A stretch of 64,000 bases of DNA from CAVORD01 sp963698535 (GTDB taxonomy: Bacteria; Bacteroidota; Bacteroidia; Bacteroidales; VadinHA17): positions 186,001 through 250,000 of the forward strand of contig CAVORD010000001.1 of NCBI GenBank assembly GCA_963698535.1. The letters run 5' to 3'. Under the pieces are notes generated by a model, which was given only the letters and a program-made list of their open reading frames with translations, was not told the origin of the DNA and searched no databases. Position 1 is the stretch's first letter, and every line of letters begins with the position of its first letter. This document shows, one piece after another, positions 52,945-62,048 of this stretch. Made by a program: the position numbers and the translations under genes.

Positions 52945-54234
52945 ATGAAAAGAATTTTTATATATCCAATTTTGATAATTGCAGTTTTAACCTCCTGCAT
53001 TGAGCGAAAGATGACTCTCGCGGAGCGATTACAGACTCTCCCCGCATCAAAGATCGAATCTGTTTCCGGTGATTCACTATTCAGTGAGATATATGAATTA
53101 ATGATCATACAACCGGTAGATCACAAAAATCCTGACGGGCCATCATTCTCTCAGCAGGTATTCCTCTCATACGTAGGTCCTGACAAACCCGTTGTTGTTA
53201 TTACCGAAGGATATGGAGGACGTAACTACAAGAGTGAGCTGGCCGATCTTCTGCAATGCAACCAGATAATTATTGAGCACCGGTATTTTGATGACTCGAG
53301 ACCTGATTCAATTGATTGGCAGTATCTCACCAGCTGGCAGGCAGCAACTGATCAGCATGCTATAATTGAGTTGTTTAAACCTGTCTTTCACGGTAAGTGG
53401 ATCACAACTGGAATAAGCAAAGGGGGACAAACGGTGATGTATCACAGCTATTATTATCCGAATGATGTGGATGTAAGAGTACCTTATGTTGGACCGTTGG
53501 CCTTCGATACAGAGGATGAAAGAATATACAGTTTTCTTGACAATGTGGGTACTCCGGAGTGCAGGGAGCAAGTGAGAAAATTCCAGGAGATGGTGCTCAT
53601 TAAGAGGGATGTCTATTTCCCAATGATGATGGAGCTTGCAGCAAAGCAGGGGTGGACTTTTGAAAGGGTAGGCGGACCTGAGGTAGCTTATGAGATGTCG
53701 GCTCTTGAATATGACTTTGCATACTGGCAGTGGGGTAACACTCCTTGTGATGAGATACCTCTTAATGGCACGGATGAGGAGGTATTCAGACATTTTTCAA
53801 GAATTGGTGATTTCAGCTATTTTTCCGATCAGGGGTTACCCGGTATGGAACCATTCTTTTACCAGGCAATGACAGAACTCGGATACTACGGTTATCGGTT
53901 CGACAATTTTAAGGATATGCTCCTTTATGCTAAGGATAATGGCAGCCCGGAGTTTGCTTTTGCCGCTCCCCGTGTTGCACTGCCTCCATTCGACAAGGAA
54001 CTTAATCTCAAGGTAAAGGATTATATAGAGAGTAAAGCCGATAATTTCATCTTTATATATGGCGAGCAGGATACATGGTCGGCCGCTGCGGTCTCACTCT
54101 CAGGCAGGACAAATTCAGTTATGATAGTGAAAAAAGGTGGTGATCACAGGACAAGAATAAGAAACCTGGATGCTGCCGATCGCAAGGTGGTGATGGATAA
54201 ACTCTCTGAGTGGCTGGAGTTGGAGGTCCATTAA
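52945..54234 (+). CDS. Lipoprotein S37-type serine aminopeptidase
   Basis: A protein of about 429 residues with a lipobox (AVLTSC, Cys18). The alpha/beta hydrolase domain has the nucleophile elbow GISKGG (about residue 150), the early segment VVITEGYGGRN, IIEHRYFDDSRP, and a C-terminal GEQDTWSAAA (Asp) and KGGDHRTRI (His). These are features of the PS-10/S37 tripeptidyl aminopeptidases of Bacteroidota. It probably releases tripeptides outside the cytoplasm. An in-frame TTG at 52930 precedes the chosen ATG but lacks conserved residues. Confidence 0.87.
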   Translation: MKRIFIYPILIIAVLTSCIERKMTLAERLQTLPASKIESVSGDSLFSEIYELMIIQPVDHKNPDGPSFSQQVFLSYVGPDKPVVVITEGYGGRNYKSELADLLQCNQIIIEHRYFDDSRPDSIDWQYLTSWQAATDQHAIIELFKPVFHGKWITTGISKGGQTVMYHSYYYPNDVDVRVPYVGPLAFDTEDERIYSFLDNVGTPECREQVRKFQEMVLIKRDVYFPMMMELAAKQGWTFERVGGPEVAYEMSALEYDFAYWQWGNTPCDEIPLNGTDEEVFRHFSRIGDFSYFSDQGLPGMEPFFYQAMTELGYYGYRFDNFKDMLLYAKDNGSPEFAFAAPRVALPPFDKELNLKVKDYIESKADNFIFIYGEQDTWSAAAVSLSGRTNSVMIVKKGGDHRTRIRNLDAADRKVVMDKLSEWLELEVH

Positions 54235-54317
54235 TAGCCTGGTGTGGCAGGGGTGTAAAAGTCACTATCTTGCCCATACTTAAGCAGTTGATAATTTCTG
54301 ATTAAAGAAAAAAATTG

Positions 54318-54325
54318 TATTTTTG
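54318..54325 (+). promoter_or_regulatory. -7 element for the RRM protein gene
   Basis: TATTTTTG matches TAnnTTTG; the start would be near 54332, leaving an untranslated leader of about 70 bases, which is long for the window and may hold post-transcriptional control. Confidence 0.4.
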
Positions 54326-54403
54326 GATAAACTGAGCCTTTGAGAGTGAAGGATGGTTCACTTTTATGGACCCGGCCAACATTTTTAATTAAATTTCACA
54401 TTC

Positions 54404-54676
54404 ATGAACATTTTTGTTGCAAAACTCAGCTCCAGGACAAAATCTGAAGACCTGGAGGCCCTTTTCAGCCAGTTTGGAGAGGTGACATCTGCAAAGGTCA
54501 TTGTCGACAGGGATACCGGCTTTTCGAAGCGATATGGATTTGTCGAGATGCCAGACACCGAGGCAGGTATGGAGGCCATTACTAAGTTGAATGATTCAGA
54601 ATTTGATGGCAGTACTATTGTGGTCAAGGAGTCTGCTCCACGACCTGAAAGACGTGAATTCCGAAGAAGGGATTAA
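54404..54676 (+). CDS. RRM-type RNA-binding protein
   Basis: A 90-residue protein made of one RNA recognition motif: RNP2 is IFVAKL (3-8) and RNP1 is KRYGFVEM (42-49), with the basic tail RPERREFRRRD. Such small RRM proteins in Bacteroidota and cyanobacteria are abundant RNA-binding proteins, some cold-induced. It is a single-gene transcription unit with its own terminator at 54690. Confidence 0.94.
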   Translation: MNIFVAKLSSRTKSEDLEALFSQFGEVTSAKVIVDRDTGFSKRYGFVEMPDTEAGMEAITKLNDSEFDGSTIVVKESAPRPERREFRRRD

Positions 54677-54689
54677 TATTAATTAATTG

Positions 54690-54720
54690 AAGAAGGGCTG
54701 TTTTGCAGCCCTTCTTATTT
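54690..54720 (+). terminator. Rho-independent terminator after the RRM gene
   Basis: AAGAAGGGCTG (54690-54700) pairs perfectly with CAGCCCTTCTT (54706-54716) around the 5-base loop TTTTG. The stem is 11 bp, followed by ATTT. Confidence 0.85.
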
Positions 54721-54737
54721 AAACCGATCCAACCATT

Positions 54738-55286
54738 ATGGAGAAAGACCTCTATATCAGATTTGCTCAAATTGATGATCTGGGCGCCATTGATGAGATC
54801 TACAATCAGGCAATTGACTCCAGAATATCTACGGCTCACATGGATTATTATTCAAGGGCTGAAAGAGAAAGCTGGTTCTACGACCATTCGGAAGCGAACT
54901 ATCCGCTTTTTGTTGCGGTCAAAAATTCAAAAGTAGTAGGCTATGGATCGATAGACCCCTATAGAAAGGGGAGGAGAGCCCTTAACAAAACAGCACTGAT
55001 AAGTTATTTCGTCGACCGGCGATATCACCGTCACGGCATAGGCCTGGCTCTTGCCGAACACGCCCTTACACTCTGTCCCGACAGAGGGATCAGAAACGTG
55101 ATAGCCATTATTATGGAACGGAATGTTGCAAGCGTCAATCTTTTGCAGAAGCTTGGATTTGAGAAATGGGCCTATCTGCCTATGGTGGCAGACTACGAAG
55201 GTGTGGAGATGGGGCAGATATATATGGGCATCAACCTGCCCGGCAGGTTGTCGATGCCGGATTTCGATACCGCACCACCACAATGA
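54738..55286 (+). CDS. GNAT family N-acetyltransferase (phosphinothricin-acetyltransferase-like)
   Basis: A 182-residue GNAT protein. Features are the N-terminal strand IRFAQIDDLGAIDEIYNQAI, SWFYDHSEANYPLFVA, the acetyl-CoA loop RYHRHGIGLALAEHAL (Q/RxxGxG/A) and NVASVNLLQKLGFEKWAYLP. The overall pattern is closest to the Pat/Bar/MnaT subfamily that acetylates amino-acid-like amines. The natural substrate is unknown. Its end is 9 bases from the end of the convergent GH127-like gene. Confidence 0.87.
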   Translation: MEKDLYIRFAQIDDLGAIDEIYNQAIDSRISTAHMDYYSRAERESWFYDHSEANYPLFVAVKNSKVVGYGSIDPYRKGRRALNKTALISYFVDRRYHRHGIGLALAEHALTLCPDRGIRNVIAIIMERNVASVNLLQKLGFEKWAYLPMVADYEGVEMGQIYMGINLPGRLSMPDFDTAPPQ

Positions 55287-55295
55287 GGAGACCTG

Positions 55296-57368
55296 CTATT
55301 TTGAGGGACCTATGGTCTCTGTCAATCCCCGCGAGTCAACCCAGGGGAACTCAGTGATCCTAAGGCGGGTACTTCCATAAGGTACAAGTTCTATTATCTG
55401 AACGGCACCATCTCTCCTCACCGGACTGGCAGGGAGCGGGCCGGCTGAGTTATCTGTAATCTGCCAGGAGGGTATTCGCATTCCCCGTGCCTTTATAATA
55501 ACAGGGGGATCATCACCAAGAGCTGCATAATCCATTGTCTCCTTGCTATATACCATATCATCCCTGTCACCGAAAGGATGCGTGCCCGGCTTTTTGGTAA
55601 TGATCTCCATGCCCCTCTCCATATCAGTAGGGTCTATAACCAGAGCATAGTTCCAGTCGGCCAGGGGTGAGATCTCCCAGTCGGTACTGCCCATATAACC
55701 AAAGTTGTCATAGTTCAGTTTAACTTCCTTGTACTCCTTGGCTATCCTGAGGGAATAATATAGTGGACCTCTTAACAGGGAAAGAGAGTTCTGATATCTC
55801 TTCTCAAATCTGATGCCCATAGGAATGGTCATCTCTACAATATCTCCGTCCGCCCATTTCCTGTTTATCCGGTGGAATGTTCCCGGTACAGCTCCTTCTG
55901 ATCTGCCGTTTACTTTTATGTCGGCACCCTTTGCCCACGATGGTATTCTTAGCATAAACGGAAAGCGGGAGCTCTTTTCCATTGAAAACTCAAACCTGAA
56001 AATGCCATTGAAAGGATAGTCGGTTGTTTCGGTGATGGTTACCTCCTGACCTTTCCCTGTCTTAGCCTTAACAACAGATGGGCCAAGGGCTACTGCCGCC
56101 AGTCCGTTATCATTGGTTGCCATCCACATATTCTCAACAAACCTTGGCCATCCCTGGTGCATATTGGCAAGACAGCAGGGGTAGTTAGGCATAAGTCCGT
56201 ATATGTTTGATTGGTTACGGTTGGTTGACCAGTTCCTTGCTGCATCAGAAACCAATACCTGGTTGGCCTGCTGGTCGTACTGATGTGACCAGAAGTCGGC
56301 AGACAGTGTTGCCGGCAGTGCATTGTAGGCAAGCATTTCAAAACGCTCTGCCAGTGCCGGATCGCCCATTATCTCTGTCAGTGTTTCAAGAGAGAACATA
56401 TATTCGACCACCGAGCAAAGTTCGGTCCCCTGAACAGGATCTTTTCCATTCAGATGCTCATCGCCTGAGAACCTTCCTCCCGCTTGTCCATGATGATGGT
56501 CATAATCGCTGATACCTTTATAGACAGCCTCTTTGTATTGCTCGTCACCTGATTGCTGATACCATAATCCCGGATATTTGATGCCCATTGCATTGTTTAC
56601 GACATGAGCTGTAAGTCCGTCGGCTTTCCAGTTAAGAGGGACTCTCTTTTCAGCCACAGCCGCAGAATCCCACGGGAATGTCTGGTAGTAAGTAAGCCAG
56701 TCGAATGAATTCTCCTGTATTGACTTTATTGCGTCGAGAATATGTTGCTGACCTGTTATTCGGTAAAGCCTGTATCCGGTCACTGCAAGTTCCATCGCCC
56801 TTACACCCCTCCATGTGTCATCCGGCCAGTCGGGATTGCTATTGGCTATATACCTGAAGTAGTTGCTCAGCAGATCAATTGCTGCTGTGTCGCCCGTGGC
56901 CTCGCTAAAGCTTATAAGTACCTTGGATGCGACAGCCAGAGGCCACCTGTCGGTATTCTTTTCCGGACCAAACCAACCTGTATCGCGGGCACTGGAAAGG
57001 ATGGCACTTACCCATTGTTCAGTCTTCTCGATCAAGACCGGATCTTCCAGAAGAAAGGCCAGAGGAACAAGCCCGTCAAGATAATAGGGTGTTCTCTCCC
57101 ACGACTCACCGTCACCGCCCTTCCAGGCCGAATTAATCAGGTCGGGCCAGAATTCGTCTAGATGTCCCGTAAGGCCATCGGCTTGTAGCTGCATTTGATC
57201 CTTTATCCACCCGTATGGCATAACGGTACCCAGCGGTAGCTTAACAAAACCATTCGTGTTTAGGGGTGCCCTGTTGGAAGGGTAATTTTCATTCATCTTA
57301 CTGTTCCGGCAACCTGTTATAAGAAGTATAAGAGCCAGAATGATGGAAAGTAATTCTCTTCTCTTCAT
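55296..57368 (-). CDS. GH127-like (DUF1680) glycoside hydrolase lipoprotein
   Basis: A 690-residue protein with a lipobox (LLITGC, Cys20). The catalytic (alpha/alpha)6 barrel holds the zinc-binding residues known from beta-L-arabinofuranosidase HypBA1: Glu316 and Cys318 in GTELCSVVEY and Cys398/Cys399 in YPCCLANMHQGW. Beta-sandwich regions follow (MLRIPSWAKGADIKVNG, SLLRGPLYYSL). The presence of all four residues supports an active retaining enzyme. The sugar specificity (arabinofuranoside or other) cannot be told. No SusCD pair is adjacent. Confidence 0.88.
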   Translation of the reverse strand: MKRRELLSIILALILLITGCRNSKMNENYPSNRAPLNTNGFVKLPLGTVMPYGWIKDQMQLQADGLTGHLDEFWPDLINSAWKGGDGESWERTPYYLDGLVPLAFLLEDPVLIEKTEQWVSAILSSARDTGWFGPEKNTDRWPLAVASKVLISFSEATGDTAAIDLLSNYFRYIANSNPDWPDDTWRGVRAMELAVTGYRLYRITGQQHILDAIKSIQENSFDWLTYYQTFPWDSAAVAEKRVPLNWKADGLTAHVVNNAMGIKYPGLWYQQSGDEQYKEAVYKGISDYDHHHGQAGGRFSGDEHLNGKDPVQGTELCSVVEYMFSLETLTEIMGDPALAERFEMLAYNALPATLSADFWSHQYDQQANQVLVSDAARNWSTNRNQSNIYGLMPNYPCCLANMHQGWPRFVENMWMATNDNGLAAVALGPSVVKAKTGKGQEVTITETTDYPFNGIFRFEFSMEKSSRFPFMLRIPSWAKGADIKVNGRSEGAVPGTFHRINRKWADGDIVEMTIPMGIRFEKRYQNSLSLLRGPLYYSLRIAKEYKEVKLNYDNFGYMGSTDWEISPLADWNYALVIDPTDMERGMEIITKKPGTHPFGDRDDMVYSKETMDYAALGDDPPVIIKARGMRIPSWQITDNSAGPLPASPVRRDGAVQIIELVPYGSTRLRITEFPWVDSRGLTETIGPSK

Positions 57369-57444
57369 CGTAAAGGAGTTTTCATAAAATTAGTTCTTTA
57401 ACGAAGTAACTTTCAAAGTAATCACTCTTATCCGAATTAATTTA

Positions 57445-57452
57445 TATTTTTG
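57445..57452 (+). promoter_or_regulatory. -7 element for the PAS kinase gene
   Basis: TATTTTTG matches TAnnTTTG, about 36 bases before the proposed ATG at 57488. An earlier in-frame TTG (57470) lies at or just after the predicted transcript start and is therefore not used. Confidence 0.4.
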
Positions 57453-57487
57453 AGCCATTCATATTATTATTGGGAGGGATAGACCAA

Positions 57488-59444
57488 ATGATGAATAATC
57501 CTGAATCGCTTAATAAAAGAATTGCGGAACTTGAAAGTGAAGTAAAGCGTCTTACCGAAAGCGAGAAGAATTATAAACTTTTAATAAGTACCCATTCCGA
57601 TTTAATCATAAAACTGGATCCGGAGGGGAGGTATTTGTTTGTAAGCCCTTCTTACTGTAATCTATTTCAACCGGAAAGAAGAGGAGGTACTTGGTACCGG
57701 AATAGATTCGGCACTTCCTAATGAAGACTTCCAGAAAGCTATAAAAGCTTTTGAAGAGGTTAAGAATCCTCCTTACAGATCATATTATGAGCATCAGATG
57801 GAAACATCTGAAGGTCTTAAATGGTTAGGATGGAATGTAGGTGCAATATTGGACGAGAAAGGCAGTGTAGCATCAGTTGTTGCCAGCGGAAGGGATATAA
57901 CAGATAAGAAGGTATCCGCAAGGGAGGTAAAGGAGAGCAGACGGATGCTTCAAAGTGTAATGGACCATCTTCCGGGAATGGTTTATCTGGCGCGGAACGA
58001 TAAGGAGTGGTCACCTGAATTTGTGAGCTATGGCTCGATCAATGTTACCGGTTATACTCCGGATACATTTATTAATAAGGAAGTTGTCTACAGTGATATT
58101 ATTTTGCCTCAGGACCAGGATCACGTAAGGCGTGAAATGCATGAGGCACTTGAAAAGAGATATCCGTTTGAGCTGAGGTACAGGATTAACAAAGCTGGCG
58201 GAACTATAGCAATCGTTAGGGAGGAGGGACATGGTCTTTATGATGATGAGGGAAACCTGATTAAGGTTGAAGGGTATGTCCGTGACGTTACTGTTGAAGA
58301 GCAGGCGAAGGAGATGGCCAGTATCAATGAGGAGATGTTCACGAACAGCTTCTTTCTAAGTCCTAATGGCATGGCTCTTATAAGGAGCAGGGATGGTTTG
58401 GTAATAAAATGCAACGATACCTTTGCAAGGATCGGCAGACTAACAAGAGAAACGGTTGAGGGAAAGACCACCTTTGAGCTGGGGATATGGGATAATGTTG
58501 AAGAGAGGGAATCCTTCTTCAGGGAACTTATGGAGAAGGGTGAGATGATAAATAAGGAGCTCGTTCTGCATCACACTGACGGGACACAGCTTAACCTTAT
58601 TATATCGGCCCGTAAGATGCTTGTAAATGGTGAGCATTGCCATATTTTATCCTCGATCGATGTAACTGAGAAATACATGCTTCACTCAGAACTGAAGCTG
58701 GCAAAAGAGAAGGCCGAGGATAACGACCGTCTAAAGAGTGCTTTCCTTGCAAATATGTCACATGAGATCCGTACTCCCCTGAATGGCATCCTTGGTTTCA
58801 CTGAACTATTATGCGAGCCTTCGGCGACGTCAGAAAGTATAGAGGAATACAAAACCATCATATCTTCATGCTCCAGACAGCTTCTGAACCTTATCAATGA
58901 TGTTCTTGATATTTCTAAAATAGAGACCGACAATGTTGAACTTGAAGTGTCTGAATTTCATCTCGCTCCTCTGATAAAGGAGGTAGTGGCACAAAACAAG
59001 GTGGTAGCAGCTGAACATGAACTTGACATTAAAACGGAACTACCGTCAAGAGCAGGATCTATTAAGCTGAATACCGACAGGATGAGGCTTCAGCAGATAT
59101 TGAACAATCTTGTCGGTAATGCCATGAAATTTACCGACAAAGGTGAGGTATCAGTCGGATTCGATATTACACCGGAAAATTGCAGAATATTTGTCAGGGA
59201 TACAGGTATCGGAATAGCCGAAGGTGAAAAAGAAAAGGTATTTACAAGATTTAATCAGCTGGAACCGGGACTCAAAAGGAGCAGGGATGGTGCCGGACTG
59301 GGATTATCAATCGTTAAAGGTCTTGTAGAGCTAATGAGGGGCGATGTTGGATTTGAATCAAAAGTGGGAGAGGGCAGTACGTTCTGGATATCATTGCCTT
59401 ACAGCGTGGATTCTGTTGATCCTGATAGAAAAATTATATTCTAA
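57488..59444 (+). pseudogene. Soluble multi-PAS hybrid-free histidine kinase, one frameshift
   Basis: The first frame (57488-57721) gives a coiled coil and the start of a PAS domain (KLLISTHSDLIIKLDPEGRYLFVSPSY), then stops. The rest is open in another frame from about 57676 to 59444. Removing one A from 57675-57677 restores QPEEEEVLGTGIDSALP and a protein of about 651 residues. It has three PAS domains, HisKA with AFLANMSHEIRTPLNG, and HATPase with NNLVGNAMKFT, DTGIGI and GAGLGLSIV. No membrane segment or receiver domain is seen, and no response regulator is adjacent. It is an orphan cytoplasmic sensor kinase. Confidence 0.87.
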
Positions 59445-59453
59445 ACAATTGAA

Positions 59454-60101
59454 ATGAAAGGGAAAGCATTTGTAGTTTTGGCAGTTATTGCCCTGTTAAT
59501 GGTAGTGTCGACATCTGCATTAAGCGGTCAGGAGAAGGTCCGCATCAAGGCTTCTTTTAGTCAGGCTGTTGTTCCATTTGGTGTATTCACCGATGAACAG
59601 GGTGATTTTCTAATTAATAACGATTTTACTTTCTACACCGATCAGGAGTATGGTTTCGGAACTGAAATTGAGGTGCCGTCAAAATTTGATAATCTCTTTT
59701 TTATAGCGGGTGCATTTTACCACTATGCAAAAGAAGATGACGCATACACTGATGACATCTACACATCCTATAATCTTATTACCCTGGAAGGAGGCGGTGC
59801 CTATGCAGGTATTATGGGCCGACTGGGATGGGACAAGGCAGGATTGGAGACATCGGTTGCCGCGGGATACTACAATTTCGATTATCGGATGATGTTATCA
59901 TGGACAGTGACAATGCTTGGCGTAAGTGATGTGGAGTTTTTTGCTCACGACCTTTCGGGTGTCGGAACCACAATGAGTCTGGGAGGATATTACTTCTATA
60001 AGGGGATAGGTATCCATCCTGCATTCAGGATAATGCATGTTGGGGGCGAGAGGGTCCTGACAATGAAAACTGCCACGGTAGCTCTCTCATATAAATTTTA
60101 A
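59454..60101 (+). CDS. Small secreted beta-barrel-like protein
   Basis: A 215-residue protein with a signal peptide (VLAVIALLMVVSTSALSG). Alternating hydrophobic strands with aromatic ends (FFIAGAFYHYA, LITLEGGGAYAGIMG, TVALSYKF) and a terminal aromatic residue (Phe215) suggest an outer-membrane beta barrel of about eight strands. No family was recognised. It starts 9 bases after the PAS kinase, so the two may be co-transcribed. Confidence 0.6.
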   Translation: MKGKAFVVLAVIALLMVVSTSALSGQEKVRIKASFSQAVVPFGVFTDEQGDFLINNDFTFYTDQEYGFGTEIEVPSKFDNLFFIAGAFYHYAKEDDAYTDDIYTSYNLITLEGGGAYAGIMGRLGWDKAGLETSVAAGYYNFDYRMMLSWTVTMLGVSDVEFFAHDLSGVGTTMSLGGYYFYKGIGIHPAFRIMHVGGERVLTMKTATVALSYKF

Positions 60102-60120
60102 TTCTGAAGATCAGAAGCCA

Positions 60121-61521
60121 TCAGAAGGTAAAACTCTCACCTGAGTAGGGTATCTCTATATTCTTGAATCCTTCACCTTTCAAATGCTCTCTGTATTTCT
60201 CCTGAACCGGCAGTTCGCCATGGACAAGAAACACATTTTGCAATTTTGATTTATCCTGACATGAGATGAAGCTTGTCATCTCGTTATAGTCACCATGACC
60301 GGAAAAGGAATCTATCTTCTCGACATCTGCCTCTACATTATATATAACACCGTGAATAGAGACCTTGTCATCTCCCCTCAGAATTCTTGCTCCCAGAGTC
60401 GAAGGAGCACAATAACCAACACCTAGTATGGTAGTGGATGATTTAGAGATATTGTTGGCAAGGTGATGTTTTACCCGTCCTGCCTCCATCATACCTGAAG
60501 CGCTGATAATAATTGCTGGCTCCTTCATTTCGTTCAGGCTCTTTGACTCTTCAGCCGATCTGACATACCTTAAAGTATTGAAGCCGAAAGGATCGGGGTC
60601 TGTTTCCATTACCTCAAGTATCTCCTTGTTGAAACACTCCGGATGGAGCCTGAATATGTTTGTCGCATTCAATGCCAGCGGACTGTCTACAAAAATATTG
60701 ATGCGTGGCAGCCTGCCTTCATTATAGAGGTTGTTCAATGAATATACGATCTCCTGTGTTCTCCCCACACTGAATGCAGGAATTATCAGTTTACCTTTCT
60801 TAATTACGCAGGTTTCTTTAACAATCCTAAGCAGAATTTCATCAGCGTCCTTTCTGGTGGTGTGGAGCCTGTCGCCATAGGTTGATTCTGTAATAAGTAT
60901 ATCAGCCTGCGGAAAAGGTGCTGGTGGCACCAGTATCTTATCAACCGGCCGTCCTATGTCGCCGGTGTAGGCTATTCTTTTCTTTCTTTCACCCACTCCC
61001 GTTTCGATGTTTGCCACACCGCTGCCAAGCATATGTCCGGTATGAGTGAACCTGACTGTTGTCTCATCATCGATCCTGAACTTTCTGCCTGAAGGTACTC
61101 CTATGAACAGCTCCATGCATGCCACGGCGTCTTCCTTTGTATACAGTGGATCTACAGGCGGCAGGCCCTTTTTGACCCGTCTTTTGTTGAAGTTCTTTGT
61201 ATCGTGCTCCTGTATAAACCCGGAGTCGGCAAGCATTATGGCACAGAGGTCCCTTGTGGCATTGGAGCAGACCACAGAACCGTTAAATCCATTCTTGTAC
61301 ATATATGGAATAAGTCCGGAATGATCTATATGAGCATGGGTTAGAATAATATGATCGATCGATGCCGGATGGAAGGGCAGATCCCTGTTCATTGCCTCTG
61401 TTTCCAGTCCCTTTCCCTGAAATACACCGCAATCAAGTAAAATCCTCTTTCCCTTATCCGTTTCGATCAGGGTTTTGCTTCCTGTTACCTCTCTGGCTGC
61501 ACCAATAAATGTGATCTTCAT
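60121..61521 (-). CDS. MBL-fold beta-CASP ribonuclease
   Basis: A 466-residue metallo-beta-lactamase with the beta-CASP domain. The zinc motif is THAHIDHSG (61-69), with later ligands in HTGHMLGSG and YTGDIGRP. The beta-CASP motifs include IPAFSVGRTQE, ISASGMMEAGRVKHHL and SGHGDYNEM. It resembles the archaeal CPSF-like and YSH1-type RNA-specific nucleases, so RNA processing or decay is inferred. It is a single minus-strand gene; a TGTTA-N6-TAACA palindrome lies 110 bases upstream. Confidence 0.92.
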   Translation of the reverse strand: MKITFIGAAREVTGSKTLIETDKGKRILLDCGVFQGKGLETEAMNRDLPFHPASIDHIILTHAHIDHSGLIPYMYKNGFNGSVVCSNATRDLCAIMLADSGFIQEHDTKNFNKRRVKKGLPPVDPLYTKEDAVACMELFIGVPSGRKFRIDDETTVRFTHTGHMLGSGVANIETGVGERKKRIAYTGDIGRPVDKILVPPAPFPQADILITESTYGDRLHTTRKDADEILLRIVKETCVIKKGKLIIPAFSVGRTQEIVYSLNNLYNEGRLPRINIFVDSPLALNATNIFRLHPECFNKEILEVMETDPDPFGFNTLRYVRSAEESKSLNEMKEPAIIISASGMMEAGRVKHHLANNISKSSTTILGVGYCAPSTLGARILRGDDKVSIHGVIYNVEADVEKIDSFSGHGDYNEMTSFISCQDKSKLQNVFLVHGELPVQEKYREHLKGEGFKNIEIPYSGESFTF

Positions 61522-61630
61522 AAACTAAAATTTGGTAATATATAAAGGTAACATATTAATATCGCAATAATAAATCATTGTCATATTTCACCGGAAGGGT
61601 ATTGGAAAAATGTGTAATCGCTTCATTAGC

Positions 61631-61646
61631 TGTTAATTAAATAACA
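61631..61646. promoter_or_regulatory. TGTTA-N6-TAACA operator, identical to one at the hydrogenase promoter
   Basis: TGTTAATTAAATAACA at 61631-61646 is the same 16-mer as at 34061-34076, here extended by C/G to an 18-base inverted repeat. It lies between the divergent beta-CASP nuclease and the TonB-side leader and could act on either. Confidence 0.55.
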
Positions 61647-61680
61647 GAAATCAAATAATTGTATCTCACTGATAATCAAG

Positions 61681-61730
61681 CGTGATATATATCACATATT
61701 GTGTTTTTGTTATATTTGTGTATACTTTTG
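61681..61730 (+). promoter_or_regulatory. Crp/Rex-like palindrome followed by -7 boxes
   Basis: GTGATATATATCAC (61682-61695) is a perfect 14-base palindrome; with its flanks, CGTGATATATATCACA matches the Crp consensus TGTGA-N6-TCACA at 9 of 10 positions. Two TAnnTTTG boxes follow: TATATTTG (61711-61718) and TACTTTTG (61723-61730). Transcription would start at about 61725-61737, some 310 bases before the TonB receptor start. Confidence 0.55.
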
Positions 61731-61734
61731 CCCT

Positions 61735-61965
61735 ATGTTTTTCATGTCGTCCATATCGGTTTATATACTTGCATTCTTTCTGGTGATGTTTCTCGTTATG
61801 CTTATCGAGTTCGTATGCCGGGTGAACTGCATTACTGTGACGACCGGCCTGGGAAGGTTCAATATCCAGAACTCAGTAAAACTTCCTGAAAGAGCCTACC
61901 ATTTAAAGGGATCCTATATTGGATCGGGGACCAGTCTGCGGGCTCCTCCGTCATTTGTTGTTTAG
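61735..61965 (+). CDS. Possible small membrane protein (doubtful)
   Basis: A 76-codon frame with one hydrophobic N-terminal helix (VYILAFFLVMFLVMLIEFV) and a polar tail ending APPSFVV. No family is recognised. The start codon sits 4 bases after a -7 box, so translation would be nearly leaderless; the next Met at 61744 is an alternative. It may be a short membrane peptide or only a chance frame within a long leader of the TonB receptor. Confidence 0.3.
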   Translation: MFFMSSISVYILAFFLVMFLVMLIEFVCRVNCITVTTGLGRFNIQNSVKLPERAYHLKGSYIGSGTSLRAPPSFVV

Positions 61966-62048
61966 TCATGTAAGGCCCTGAGGGTCTTAAAATCAACTAT
62001 TTATTTCATTGAATTCCGGTTATTACGGTATTCTAATTTAAACAACAG
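61817..62048 (+). other. Structured leader upstream of the TonB receptor
   Basis: In a 527-base gap between reliable genes. Inverted repeats are dense: GCCGG with CCGGC around 61817-61848, GGAAG with CTTCC around 61852-61885, GATCC with GGATC around 61911-61925, and AAGGCCCT with AGGGTCTT around 61972-61988. They could form an RNA leader controlling the receptor. No riboswitch class is recognised with confidence. Confidence 0.35.

Noticed and set aside
61817..61905. Cobalamin riboswitch-like pieces (GGGAAGG, CCTGAAAGAGCCTACC)
   Set aside because: The core of the class, including the upstream GGGAA/GGTG-TCC segment and a true B12 box, is missing or poorly matched.
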